A stretch of 64,000 nt of DNA, from NCBI RefSeq assembly GCF_013466605.1, contig NZ_CP059162.1, forward strand, positions 3,162,001 through 3,226,000. Reading direction: 5' to 3'. The first letter of the stretch is position 1, and the number at the start of each line of letters is the position of its first letter. Below are positions 25,191-32,835 of this stretch, in pieces. A program made the position numbers and the translations under genes. This DNA is from Pseudomonas chlororaphis subsp. aurantiaca. GTDB lineage: Bacteria > Pseudomonadota > Gammaproteobacteria > Pseudomonadales > Pseudomonadaceae. Under the pieces are notes generated by a model. The model was given only the letters and a program-made list of their open reading frames with translations, had not been told where the DNA came from and ran no database searches.

Positions 25191-25453
25191 CGCTCGTTGG
25201 AAGGCGAACCCCGGCAACGCGCCGGCGGCAACCCCGGCCCGCCGGCTTATGGCCGCGCGAGGCTGCGACCGAGCCCCGGGGCACGCCCCTTGCACTGCCG
25301 GAAAGGACGGTGGGCACAACAGCCCGCCGCATCCCGGGCAAGCTTGATTTGCGACAACGGCAAGGGCGCGCCAATGGCCGATGATGGCCGGGGATTTCAT
25401 TCGCCGCGTGTCGACCGTCGCCGGGTCGGCCGCTGGGTAAAGGGGTGGGCTTG

Positions 25454-26644
25454 ATGCAAGTACTTGACCGTCGTGCAGCGCTGGCGATCGTGCCGCTGTT
25501 ACGCCTGGCCTTCCGGCCGTTCTTTCTCGTCGGTTGTGTCCTGGCGCTGCTGGTGGTGCCGCTGTGGCTGACGGCCCTGCAGGGTGCCCTGGGCGACTGG
25601 CAACCGGCGGGGGGCTGGCTGGGCTGGCACCGTCACGAACTGCTGTTCGGTTTCGGCCTGGCGATCATCGCCGGCTTCCTGCTGACCGCGGTGCAGACCT
25701 GGACCGGCCAGCCGGGCCTGAGCGGCAAGCCGCTCGCGGCCCTGGCCTTGCTTTGGCTGGCCGCGCGCCTGGCTTGGCTGGGCAGCGCGCCCTGGCCGCT
25801 GTTGGCGGTGCTGGAGCTGGGCTTTCCCCTGGCGCTGGCGGGGTTGATGGGGCGCATGCTGTGGAAGGTACGCCAGCGGCGTAATTACCCGATTGTCCTG
25901 ATGCTGCTGTTGCTCGCCGCGGCCGATGGCCTGTCGGTGGCCGGCCTGCTGCAAGGTCATGAAGGCTGGCAGCGCCAGGGCGTGCTGAGCGGCCTGTGGC
26001 TGGTGGCGGCGATGATGAGCCTGATCGGCGGGCGGGTGATTCCGTTTTTCACCCAGCGCGGCCTCGCTCGGGCCGTGGCCGTGGCGCCCTGGCCGTGGCT
26101 CGATTATCTGCTGCTGGTGGGCTCGGCCTTGGTAGCTCTGCTGTATGCCGCCGGGCCGGCGCTGGTGGCCAATACCTGGGTCGGCGCGTTGTTCCTGCTG
26201 CTGGCGGCCGCGCACCTGCTGCGGCTGTGGCGCTGGCAGGACCGGGGGCTGTGGCGGGTGCCGCTGCTGTGGTCGCTGCACCTGGCCTACGCCTGGCTGG
26301 CGCTGGCGTGCCTGGGCATGGCGCTGTGGCATTTCGGCGCGCCGCTCAACCCCAGCCTGGCGCTGCACGGCCTGACCATCGGCGCCATGGCCGGGCTGAT
26401 CCTGGCGATGATCGCCCGGGTCAGCCTGGGCCACACCGGGCGGCCGTTGGCGCCGCCAGCAGGCATGACCCTGGCGTTCATCCTGCTCAACCTGGCCTGC
26501 CTCAGCCGGGTGCTGCTGGTGCTCTGGCTGCCGGCGGCGGCGTTGTGGCTGGCGGGCCTGTGTTGGGCCCTGGCCTTTGCCCTGTATGTCTGGCGCTACG
26601 GGCCGATGCTGCTGCGGGCGCGGGTCGACGGATACCCGGGCTGA
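25454..26644 (+). CDS. nnrS: NnrS-family multi-pass membrane protein (NO-response)
   Basis: 396 residues with about twelve hydrophobic helices and the NnrS hallmarks: LLRLAFRPFFLVG at the N-terminus, GWHRHELLFGFG, VQTWTGQPGL and, near the C-terminus, HGLTIGAMAGLILAMIARVSLGHTGR. NnrS proteins are haem- and copper-containing membrane proteins induced by NO, protecting cells from nitrosative stress. Start: ATG 25454 is preceded by AGGGG at 25441-25445. An operon with the small membrane gene at 26673 is likely (28-base gap). The surrounding hemN-like, ytfE and norR genes fit a nitrosative-stress island. Confidence 0.88.
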   Translation: MQVLDRRAALAIVPLLRLAFRPFFLVGCVLALLVVPLWLTALQGALGDWQPAGGWLGWHRHELLFGFGLAIIAGFLLTAVQTWTGQPGLSGKPLAALALLWLAARLAWLGSAPWPLLAVLELGFPLALAGLMGRMLWKVRQRRNYPIVLMLLLLAAADGLSVAGLLQGHEGWQRQGVLSGLWLVAAMMSLIGGRVIPFFTQRGLARAVAVAPWPWLDYLLLVGSALVALLYAAGPALVANTWVGALFLLLAAAHLLRLWRWQDRGLWRVPLLWSLHLAYAWLALACLGMALWHFGAPLNPSLALHGLTIGAMAGLILAMIARVSLGHTGRPLAPPAGMTLAFILLNLACLSRVLLVLWLPAAALWLAGLCWALAFALYVWRYGPMLLRARVDGYPG

Positions 26645-26672
26645 GCCTGAGCGCAGAGCAAGGAGAAGGGCA

Positions 26673-27113
26673 ATGATTTATCCCTGGTTACTGGTCACGC
26701 ATTTGCTGGCCGCCATCGCTTTTATCGGCACGCTGTTCTTCGAGGTGTGCATCTGGCACACGGCGCGCCGGCAACTGGCGAGCGACGCCCAGCTGGCGGC
26801 GGACCAGGCCATTGCAGTGCGTTCGCGCAAGGTCCTGCATGGCGTGGTGCTGCTGTTGTACGGCGCCGGCATCGGCCTGGCCTGGCAGCATCGCGGCGCC
26901 TTGAGCCAACCCCTGGGCAGCAGTTTCGCCAGCCTGTTGAGCCTGAAGATTGTCCTGGCCCTGAGCATCATCGGCCATTACCTGTTGCTGGCGTACTGGC
27001 TCAAGACCGCGCGGCTGAGCGCCGGCCGCGCCTGCTGGATCCGCCGCAGCGTGCTGGGGCACATGCTGCTGATCGTGGTCCTGGCCAAGGCGATGTTCTA
27101 TTGGCACGGCTGA
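26673..27113 (+). CDS. Small four-helix membrane protein, CopD-like paralogue
   Basis: 146 residues with about four TM helices, starting MIYPWLLVTHLLAAIAFIGT and ending LGHMLLIVVLAKAMFYW, so nearly the same skeleton as the 22892-23335 product (shared His in HLL/LGHML and the LLAKAMFY end). The start at 26673 follows AAGGAG. It is probably in one transcript with nnrS. Two such paralogues bracketing a HemN-like and an NnrS gene suggest both contribute to a membrane haem or copper function; this is inference. Confidence 0.72.
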   Translation: MIYPWLLVTHLLAAIAFIGTLFFEVCIWHTARRQLASDAQLAADQAIAVRSRKVLHGVVLLLYGAGIGLAWQHRGALSQPLGSSFASLLSLKIVLALSIIGHYLLLAYWLKTARLSAGRACWIRRSVLGHMLLIVVLAKAMFYWHG

Positions 27114-27119
27114 AGGGGT

Positions 27120-27141
27120 GTGCCAGCCATAGGGCTGGCAC
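27120..27141. terminator. Possible bidirectional stem-loop between convergent genes
   Basis: GTGCCAGCC and GGCTGGCAC form a 9-bp stem with a 4-base loop in the 41-base gap between the nnrS operon end and the ytfE end. No long T run follows, so it is a weak terminator by sequence alone. Confidence 0.45.
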
Positions 27142-27154
27142 GGAAGGGCGGGGC

Positions 27155-27871
27155 TCAAGCGTTCAGGGCATTGACGAACAGCACGTTGTTTTCCAGGTGG
27201 ATGTGTTGCATCAGGTCGTCGCGCAATTCGCTCAGCCCGCGGTACAGCGCGCGCCAGGTGTTGCAGGCGTCGGCGGGCGGGGTGATGTGGTCGGTCAGCA
27301 CCAGCAGCTTCTCCAGGGCCTCGCCATGTTGATCGTGCTCCAGGCGCAGCACATGGATCGGCGGCGCCGCCCGGCGGCCCAGGCCTTGTTGCAGCATCGG
27401 GAACAGCACCTGTTCTTCCTTGAGCATGTGGCCTTCGAGCTCCTGCTGCATGTCCCGCAGATGATCGGCCAGGCCGTTGGGGCAGCTGCTGCGGGCGCCA
27501 TGCACCTGCTCCACGCGGCAGGCCAGGCGGATCAGTTCCGGCAACTGTTCGCGGTGGCGGGCGTGGTAGCGGGTGAGGAGATGGGCGATCAGCGCCTCGC
27601 TCGGCTCATCGCGCCAGTCCTGCTGCTGGGCGGCGCTGTCTTGCAGCAGGTGCAGGGCCTCGGCGATCTGCACCGGGTCGAGGCCTTTGCCGAGGGCGGC
27701 GTCGCGCAGGGTTTTCTGCCCGCCGCAGCAGAAGTCCAGCTTGAACTCATGAAACACCCGGCTGGCGCCGGGGATGTCGCAGGCCAGTTGGCCGAGGCTT
27801 TGCTCCAGGAGGTTGTGCTTCGAAGCGTCTGGTTGGGAAGGCGCGGGTCGTTCCAGCAGTGTCGGGTTCAT
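27155..27871 (-). CDS. ytfE: RIC/YtfE (ScdA)-type di-iron iron-sulphur repair protein
   Basis: 238 residues from ATG 27871 (AAGGA at -11). The short N-terminal ScdA domain is seen as SLGQLACDIPGASRVFHEFK then LDFCCGGQKTL, with the conserved CCGG. The C-terminal hemerythrin-like domain carries several His/Glu ligands: HARHREQLPELIRL, LRDMQQELEGHMLKEEQVLFP, LRLEHDQHGEAL and DLMQHIHLENNVLFV. RIC proteins restore iron-sulphur clusters damaged by NO or oxidants. A sigma-54-type promoter (27913-27929) and three NorR boxes are immediately upstream, and norR itself is divergent, so NO induction through NorR is strongly suggested. Confidence 0.9.
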   Translation of the reverse strand: MNPTLLERPAPSQPDASKHNLLEQSLGQLACDIPGASRVFHEFKLDFCCGGQKTLRDAALGKGLDPVQIAEALHLLQDSAAQQQDWRDEPSEALIAHLLTRYHARHREQLPELIRLACRVEQVHGARSSCPNGLADHLRDMQQELEGHMLKEEQVLFPMLQQGLGRRAAPPIHVLRLEHDQHGEALEKLLVLTDHITPPADACNTWRALYRGLSELRDDLMQHIHLENNVLFVNALNA

Positions 27872-27912
27872 CAGGTTTTCCTTGTTGGAGTGGCAACGGT
27901 TCCCCTGGGCCG

Positions 27913-27929
27913 TTGCAGCCGTCATGCCA
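27913..27929 (-). promoter_or_regulatory. Sigma-54 (-24/-12) promoter for ytfE
   Basis: On the minus strand the sequence reads TGGCATG-ACGG-CTGCA. The invariant GG and GC are exactly ten bases apart, and 6 of 7 bases in the TGGCACG element match. It lies about 42 bases before the ytfE ATG, with the NorR boxes 42-114 bases further upstream, as expected for an enhancer-dependent promoter. Confidence 0.8.
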
Positions 27930-27970
27930 GCTGTAACTTTTTGAAAATAATGGATTAATTTTTTTGTCGT

Positions 27971-27983
27971 GGTGCGGATGACC
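27971..27983. promoter_or_regulatory. NorR box 1
   Basis: GGT-GCGGATG-ACC, exactly the GGT-N7-ACC pattern known for NorR enhancer sites. It is the site nearest to the ytfE promoter. Spacing to the next box is 25 bases centre to centre. Confidence 0.8.
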
Positions 27984-27995
27984 CTGAAGTCTCGG

Positions 27996-28008
27996 GGTTA
28001 AAACCACC
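27996..28008. promoter_or_regulatory. NorR box 2
   Basis: GGT-TAAAACC-ACC, the second perfect GGT-N7-ACC match, 25 bases from box 1 and 19 bases from box 3 (centre to centre). Confidence 0.8.
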
Positions 28009-28014
28009 AGAAAG

Positions 28015-28027
28015 GGTGATGACTACC
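28015..28027. promoter_or_regulatory. NorR box 3, overlapping the norR start region
   Basis: GGT-GATGACT-ACC, the third perfect match. It overlaps the ribosome-binding region and the ATG at 28019 of norR itself, so NorR could repress its own synthesis when bound. Confidence 0.78.
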
Positions 28028-29554
28028 ATGTTGCGTGAAAGTCTGGCGGCCGACCTGATTGTCGAGCTGCCCAATGCCGTGCGGTTGCAGCGTCTGGTGC
28101 AGACCCTGCGGGAATACTTCAAGGCCGGGGCCGTGGGCCTGCTGCGCCTGGACGACGACAGCCTGCGGCCGCTGGCCACCGTCGGCCTGGTGCACGAAGC
28201 CCTGGGGCGGCGCTTTGTGATCGCCCAGCACCCGCGCCTGGCGGCGATCATGGCGTCCCGCGAGCCCACCTGGTTCGAGCCCGACAGCCGCCTGCCGGAC
28301 CCTTATGACGGGCTGCTCGACCACCCGGACAACGGGCCGCTGGCGGTGCATGACTGCATGGGCGTGAGCCTGTATGTGGAAGGGCGGGTCTGGGGCGCCA
28401 TCACCCTCGACGCGCTGCGGCCCGGGACCTTCGACCGCCAGGCCCGCGACGAACTCAAGCGTTGCAGCCTGCAGATCGAGGCGGCGCTGCGGGTCACCCG
28501 CCTGGAGCAGGAGAACCGCAGCCTGCGCCTGTCCCGCAGCGAGCCGCAGGATGCGCGCGGGCCGGTGGAGGAGGGTGAGATCCTCGGTCAGAGCGAAGTC
28601 CTGCACCAGTTGCTCAACGAGCTGGATGTGCTTGCCGATTCCGAGTTGCCGGTGCTGCTGCTGGGCGAGACCGGGGTCGGCAAGGAACTGTTCGCCCGCC
28701 GCCTGCATCGCCTGTCGCGGCGCGCCCACAAGCCGTTGGTGCAGGTCAATTGCGCGGCGCTGCCGGAGTCCCTGGCCGAAAGCGAGCTGTTCGGCCACGT
28801 CAAGGGTGCTTTCTCCGGCGCCACCAGCGACCGCGCCGGGCGCTTCGACGCGGCCAACGGCGGCACGCTGTTTCTCGACGAGGTCGGCGAGCTGCCATTG
28901 AGCGTGCAGGCCAAGTTGCTGCGCACCCTGCAGAACGGCGAGATCCAGCGCCTGGGGGCGGACAAGCCGCTGCATGTGGATGTGCGCATCATCGCCGCGA
29001 CCAACCGCCACCTGCCGGACAGCATCCGCGACGGGCTGTTTCGCGCCGACCTGTACCACCGGCTTTCGGTGTACCCGGTGCCGATCCCGCCGCTGCGCGA
29101 ACGCGGTCCGGATGTGCTGGTGCTGGCCGGGCATTTCCTCGAGCTGAACCGCAGCCGTCTCGGCCTGCGTGGCCTGCGCCTGTCGCCGGCGGCCGAACGG
29201 GCGCTGCTGGCTTATCCCTGGCCGGGCAATGTGCGGGAACTGGAACATGTGATCAGCCGCGCCGCGCTCAAGCAGCTCAGCCGTGGCGGCAGTCGCAGCC
29301 AGATCCTGACCCTGGAGCCGGACGTGCTCGATCTCGACAGCTCGGTGAAGGGCGCGGAGCCGCTCGAGCAGTCGCCGCTGGCGGCCGACGACGGGCCCTT
29401 CCAGCCCCTGAGCGAAGCCGTCGACGATTACCAGCGGCAGAAGATCCACCAGGCCCTGAGCCGCAGCCGCAACAACTGGGCCCGCGCCGCCCGGCTGCTG
29501 GAAGTCGACCCGAGCAACCTGCACAAACTGGCCCGGCGCCTACGGCTCAAATAG
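28028..29554 (+). CDS. norR: NorR-type sigma-54-dependent NO-responsive activator
   Basis: 508 residues from ATG 28028 (an in-frame ATG at 28019 is also possible; AAAGG at 28011-28015 is 12 bases from the first and 3 from the second). The N-terminal GAF domain (about 1-170) should bind non-haem iron that senses NO. It is followed by the AAA+ core with Walker A GETGVGKE, the sigma-54-contact loop GAFSGA and Walker B GGTLFLDEVGE. The C-terminal Fis-type HTH reads SRSRNNWARAARLLEVDPSNLHKLARRL. It should activate sigma-54 polymerase at the divergent ytfE. No fhp or norVW gene is next to it, which is unlike P. aeruginosa and E. coli. Confidence 0.9.
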   Translation: MLRESLAADLIVELPNAVRLQRLVQTLREYFKAGAVGLLRLDDDSLRPLATVGLVHEALGRRFVIAQHPRLAAIMASREPTWFEPDSRLPDPYDGLLDHPDNGPLAVHDCMGVSLYVEGRVWGAITLDALRPGTFDRQARDELKRCSLQIEAALRVTRLEQENRSLRLSRSEPQDARGPVEEGEILGQSEVLHQLLNELDVLADSELPVLLLGETGVGKELFARRLHRLSRRAHKPLVQVNCAALPESLAESELFGHVKGAFSGATSDRAGRFDAANGGTLFLDEVGELPLSVQAKLLRTLQNGEIQRLGADKPLHVDVRIIAATNRHLPDSIRDGLFRADLYHRLSVYPVPIPPLRERGPDVLVLAGHFLELNRSRLGLRGLRLSPAAERALLAYPWPGNVRELEHVISRAALKQLSRGGSRSQILTLEPDVLDLDSSVKGAEPLEQSPLAADDGPFQPLSEAVDDYQRQKIHQALSRSRNNWARAARLLEVDPSNLHKLARRLRLK

Positions 29555-29581
29555 CAGGCCCGGCTGCCGTTCGATTGCCTC

Positions 29582-29608
29582 TGTAGGAGCGAAGCTTGCT
29601 CGCGAGGG
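29582..29608. repeat. Pseudomonas REP element
   Basis: TGTAGGAGCGAAGCTTGCTCGCGAGGG is the typical small dispersed REP sequence of fluorescent pseudomonads, with a short GAGC...GCTC stem. It lies 27 bases after the norR stop and is probably a transcript-end or processing signal. Confidence 0.75.
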
Positions 29609-30231
29609 TCGTCAACGATGGCGCGCATAGGTGCCAGGCGCTGAAGGCGGAAGGCGGTTTACCCGATCGTGGTGGATTGATACGCCAGATACTGGACAAT
29701 GCCGATCACAAGCTGGTGGCCAGCTACATCCCCCACCGCTGGGCTTCCTTACGTCGCTGGCAAGAGGCGCTGAAGAAAAGCGCCTCGGTGACTGATACAG
29801 AGCTTTTCGAGGCAGAAAAGGCCCTGGAGGAAATCACCAGGCAAATGATGAAGGCGCTCTCCAATTCCACCCCAGCGGGAACGATCAAGGCATCCCAGCT
29901 ACAAGACGAAATCGCCAAGGTACGAGAGCCCCGGCTTCGTCTGCTGAAATTAGCAAAGAGCAGGTCACCGAGGCGAAGGTCTACGGCTTGATCGCCAACC
30001 AGCCCGAGGTATTGGCAATGAGTTTGGAACACTGGTCGACGCACCCCTTCAATCGCGTGCCTGAACAATTCGCGATGGCACCGCCGGATGCCGACAGCAA
30101 CGAGCGTGCGAAGGGTGCCAACTGTCCCCTTATCAGGATGAGCGAAATGCTCAAAAAAGTACTTTCTGGCTGTGTTTCGGAGAAGTTGAATAATGAGTTT
30201 CAAATGTATGGCGCCTGTCCCGGAACCTGAT
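29609..30231 (+). other. Unassigned lower-GC stretch with broken open frames
   Basis: After the REP element the base composition falls clearly. One frame (29596-29991) has helical, coding-like text (SYIPHRWASLRRWQEALKK, FEAEKALEEITRQMMKAL). Near 29925-29945 a different frame (SKEQVTEAKVYGLIANQPEV...) takes over and continues to 30230. This looks like one foreign gene with a frameshift, but I recognise no family and the breakpoint is unclear. Confidence 0.35.
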
Positions 30232-32088
30232 ATGAAGTGCGGAAAACGAAATCGATATGCCTCTCTTTTGGCCGCAGTCCTGTTGTCACTATGCACCCCC
30301 GCCTGGGCTGCGGAACCGAAGCAGGAACTCTCCTACATACTATTGCTGAAAGCGCAGCGCCTGGATCGCGAGGAATCTCTCGCGGCGGCCACGGTCGCGG
30401 CGCGGGTGGCGATGGAGGCGGGCCGCAGGGAGGGCGTCAACGGCATCAACGCGAGGCTGGACGGGGGCACCTTGCTGGTCAACCTGCTGTTCAAGCAGGG
30501 GAAGTACGCCGAGGCCCGCGCCGCCGCCGAAGAGCAGGTGGCGTATGAAGACTCGGCGGAATCGCTTTCCAAGGGGAAGCGATTTCGCAACTACCACAGC
30601 GCGAAGCTGCTGGGCGTGGCCATCGAGGCAAGCATGCGTGCAGGTGAAAGGGCGCAGGTCACCCGTCTGCAGGAAAAACTCTTTGCCGTCGGCAGGCCCT
30701 ATTCCGGGTTATGGCGCCTGGCGCCAGACGAGCCGCGTTTGCGTTACGAGCTTGCCGGTTTATCGCTGCCGCTGATGGTGGGGCAGTGGAAGTTAACGGA
30801 GTTCGAACCGGCCGATAAGCGGGACTTCGGCGCTCGCGTGCGCTATACCCAGGCGCTAGTGAACGGTCCTCTAAGCGCCGAGATTTCTTTGTATTACGAC
30901 GAAACACAGCGCGGACGGGATGCTACCCAGCGCCAGGAGTCGCTCAAGCGCTATCAGGGGACGCCCGCTGAGCAAGTGCGTGCGTCGGCAATGCCCGATC
31001 TACCCTTCGAAGGCCTGACGTCAGTCAAAGCGAGAGTGCAATGGGAGGACTCGGGCGAACAAGGTGTCAGGGGTATCTGGGTGGCACAGCGGGGTGATTG
31101 GCGCCTGCACATTGCCGTTGACTTCAGTGTGCAGGACGAGGCCCAGGCCATGGAGCAACTGGGCAAGTTTTTCGCAACACTGCGATGGCAGGGCGAGCAT
31201 CCGTTGTTCCGTGAGCGCACCATGGCTGAGCAGGACCGGGCAATCGATTTGCTCTGGGCGACGCCGGGCGGCTGGTCCAAGGCCGGCGAGCTGGCGGAAC
31301 AGGCGCTGCCTGATGCGTTTTTTGCATTGGAAATCGCCCGCCTCAATACCTTTGTCGGCGTGTCCCAGTACCGCCGCGGCGCCTTGGAGGACGCCCGCAG
31401 TTCGCTGGAACAGGCCCTGTCCGCCTGGCAGTACAACGGCGGCGATCCCGACGGCGGGATCTATCAGACTGCGCTGGACTATGCCGCGGATATTGCCTAC
31501 CGCCAAGGCCGGAACCGCGAGGCCATCGCCTTGAACAGGACCTTCCTTGATTGGCAGGAGAGCGATGCGGTGTGGGGTTGGGGGATACCGGAAGGCGGGA
31601 ATGCCCTGATCAACAGAGCGACGGGCATGCAATTACCCATGCGCGTGGGTACCTATCGCCTGAGCTATGGCAGCGCCAATCGTTTCTACTACGAGAATTT
31701 GCAGACAGGGGTGCAACTGGGCCTGAGCGCGGGATTGGATGCCTCATCTGACGACGAATTCGAGCCGATGCTGCGTACCTTCATGGCAGAACAGCTGCAG
31801 CTGCAAGCGGGCAACGTGCGCAAGACGACGTTTGTGCCCAAGTCGGTCAAGCGCGAGGCCGCGCCGGTAGTCGGTCGTAAATGGGTGTTCGACGTAACGA
31901 AGGGGGTAAAGGACGAAGGTGTTGCCGATGTCGACCCCATCACCGGCGCCCAACGGGCAACGCCGACGAGGATGGCGTTCTGGATCGTGGATCGCAAAGG
32001 CCAGCGGTCATTGCTGCGGGCACCCGTCATGAGCGGAGGTCAAACCGAGGCCGAGGCCAATCAGGTTGCGCAGGCGTTGTCCTGGTAA
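30232..32088 (+). CDS. Exported protein with helical/TPR-like repeats, function unknown
   Basis: 618 residues from ATG 30232; an earlier in-frame start at 30193 would add residues before the signal peptide. A signal peptide (RYASLLAAVLLSLCTPAWAAE) is followed by helical text in which alternating LNTFVGVSQYRRGALEDARSSLEQAL and YAADIAYRQGRNREAIAL segments resemble tetratricopeptides. Between and after them are beta-rich stretches (WVAQRGDWRLHIAVDF; GTYRLSYGSANRFYYENLQ). No motif indicates catalysis. It probably acts in the periplasm as an interaction protein. The base composition of the upstream part is lower in GC than the neighbours, so transfer is possible. Confidence 0.72.
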   Translation: MKCGKRNRYASLLAAVLLSLCTPAWAAEPKQELSYILLLKAQRLDREESLAAATVAARVAMEAGRREGVNGINARLDGGTLLVNLLFKQGKYAEARAAAEEQVAYEDSAESLSKGKRFRNYHSAKLLGVAIEASMRAGERAQVTRLQEKLFAVGRPYSGLWRLAPDEPRLRYELAGLSLPLMVGQWKLTEFEPADKRDFGARVRYTQALVNGPLSAEISLYYDETQRGRDATQRQESLKRYQGTPAEQVRASAMPDLPFEGLTSVKARVQWEDSGEQGVRGIWVAQRGDWRLHIAVDFSVQDEAQAMEQLGKFFATLRWQGEHPLFRERTMAEQDRAIDLLWATPGGWSKAGELAEQALPDAFFALEIARLNTFVGVSQYRRGALEDARSSLEQALSAWQYNGGDPDGGIYQTALDYAADIAYRQGRNREAIALNRTFLDWQESDAVWGWGIPEGGNALINRATGMQLPMRVGTYRLSYGSANRFYYENLQTGVQLGLSAGLDASSDDEFEPMLRTFMAEQLQLQAGNVRKTTFVPKSVKREAAPVVGRKWVFDVTKGVKDEGVADVDPITGAQRATPTRMAFWIVDRKGQRSLLRAPVMSGGQTEAEANQVAQALSW

Positions 32089-32254
32089 AGCTGGACGAGG
32101 TGCTGACCACGCTTGCTCCAGGTGGATGCACCTCTGAGCGCTGATTGCGTCAAGTAGCCCTGGAGCCAAGCGCGTCTGATGGTGGGAGTCATGCCTCTGA
32201 CTGACGTGCTGGCCTGAGATATCCCGGCATCGGGCCAGGAGGTCGCAGTCCGGA

Positions 32255-32740
32255 TCAATCGGCCTCCTGCCCAGCGGCGATAACGATCTTCTGGTCCCCC
32301 AGCCAGCGCCGGGCGCCGCAGCCGTTGCGCGAGTAGATGTCCTCGGGGTTGTTGAGCCCGCAGTGTTCCAGCGACATGCAGCCGCAGCCTATGCATTCCT
32401 CCAGGCTTATGTTCAGCCGTTCGAGTTCGGCGATGCGTTGCTGCACCCGGGCTTTCCAGGTGGCGGTCAGGCGTCGCCAGTCCGCGCCCGCCGGTGCCGT
32501 GTTGATGGGCAGGCCAGTCAGTTGCTGGATGATTTCGTCGAGGGAGAAGCCGATGCGCTGCGCGAACACGATGTAGGCGATGCGCCTGAGGACCGAGCGC
32601 GGGTAGCGGCGGTGGCCGCTGCCGACGCGGATCGAGTGGAGCAACCCGCGGGACTCATAGAAACGCAGCGCCGAGGCCATGACGCCGCTGCGCCGGGCGA
32701 CTTCGGTGATGGTCAGCAGCGGCTCGCTTGATTTGTTCAT
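32255..32740 (-). CDS. soxR: SoxR, MerR-family 2Fe-2S redox regulator
   Basis: 161 residues. The N-terminal MerR winged helix (LTITEVARRSGVMASALRFY) is followed by the dimerisation helix and the redox motif CIGCGCMSLEHC with Cys116, 119, 121 and 127, the C-x2-C-x-C-x5-C ligand set of SoxR. In Pseudomonas, SoxR is oxidised directly by redox-active compounds such as phenazines and switches on efflux pumps. The divergent RND pump genes (32836 onward) start from a promoter with the characteristic 19-bp spacer and a central dyad at 32763-32778, which strongly suggests direct control. Confidence 0.92.
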   Translation of the reverse strand: MNKSSEPLLTITEVARRSGVMASALRFYESRGLLHSIRVGSGHRRYPRSVLRRIAYIVFAQRIGFSLDEIIQQLTGLPINTAPAGADWRRLTATWKARVQQRIAELERLNISLEECIGCGCMSLEHCGLNNPEDIYSRNGCGARRWLGDQKIVIAAGQEAD

Positions 32741-32757
32741 GGGCCCTCCGAAGGGGC

Positions 32758-32788
32758 TTTACTTAAAGTTGGCTTTAACTTTTATATT
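32758..32788 (+). promoter_or_regulatory. SoxR-type promoter of the RND operon
   Basis: A -35-like TTTACT (32758-32763) and a -10 TATATT (32783-32788) are separated by 19 bases. The spacer region carries TTAAAG-TTGG-CTTTAA, a perfect 6-bp dyad (32763-32778). The overlong spacer with a dyad is the signature of promoters activated by MerR-family proteins. Confidence 0.75.
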
Positions 32789-32835
32789 CCGCCTGCCTAT
32801 AAATCAACAGTGCAGTGACAGCGGAGTCCACTTTC

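Larger units (their letters stand above)
24787..25453. other. Region between the hemN-like gene and nnrS
   Basis: About 667 bases. It contains the possible small membrane ORF at 24944-25034 (separate entry). The first about 110 bases on the minus strand hold a coding-like tail (CFIARIARSCALNEEQLDAL... ending next to 24789) with high GC at third positions but no start codon, perhaps the remains of a small gene. A dyad GGTCAA-T-TTGACC lies at 25178-25190 and may be a regulator site. The remainder has no recognised content. Confidence 0.4.
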
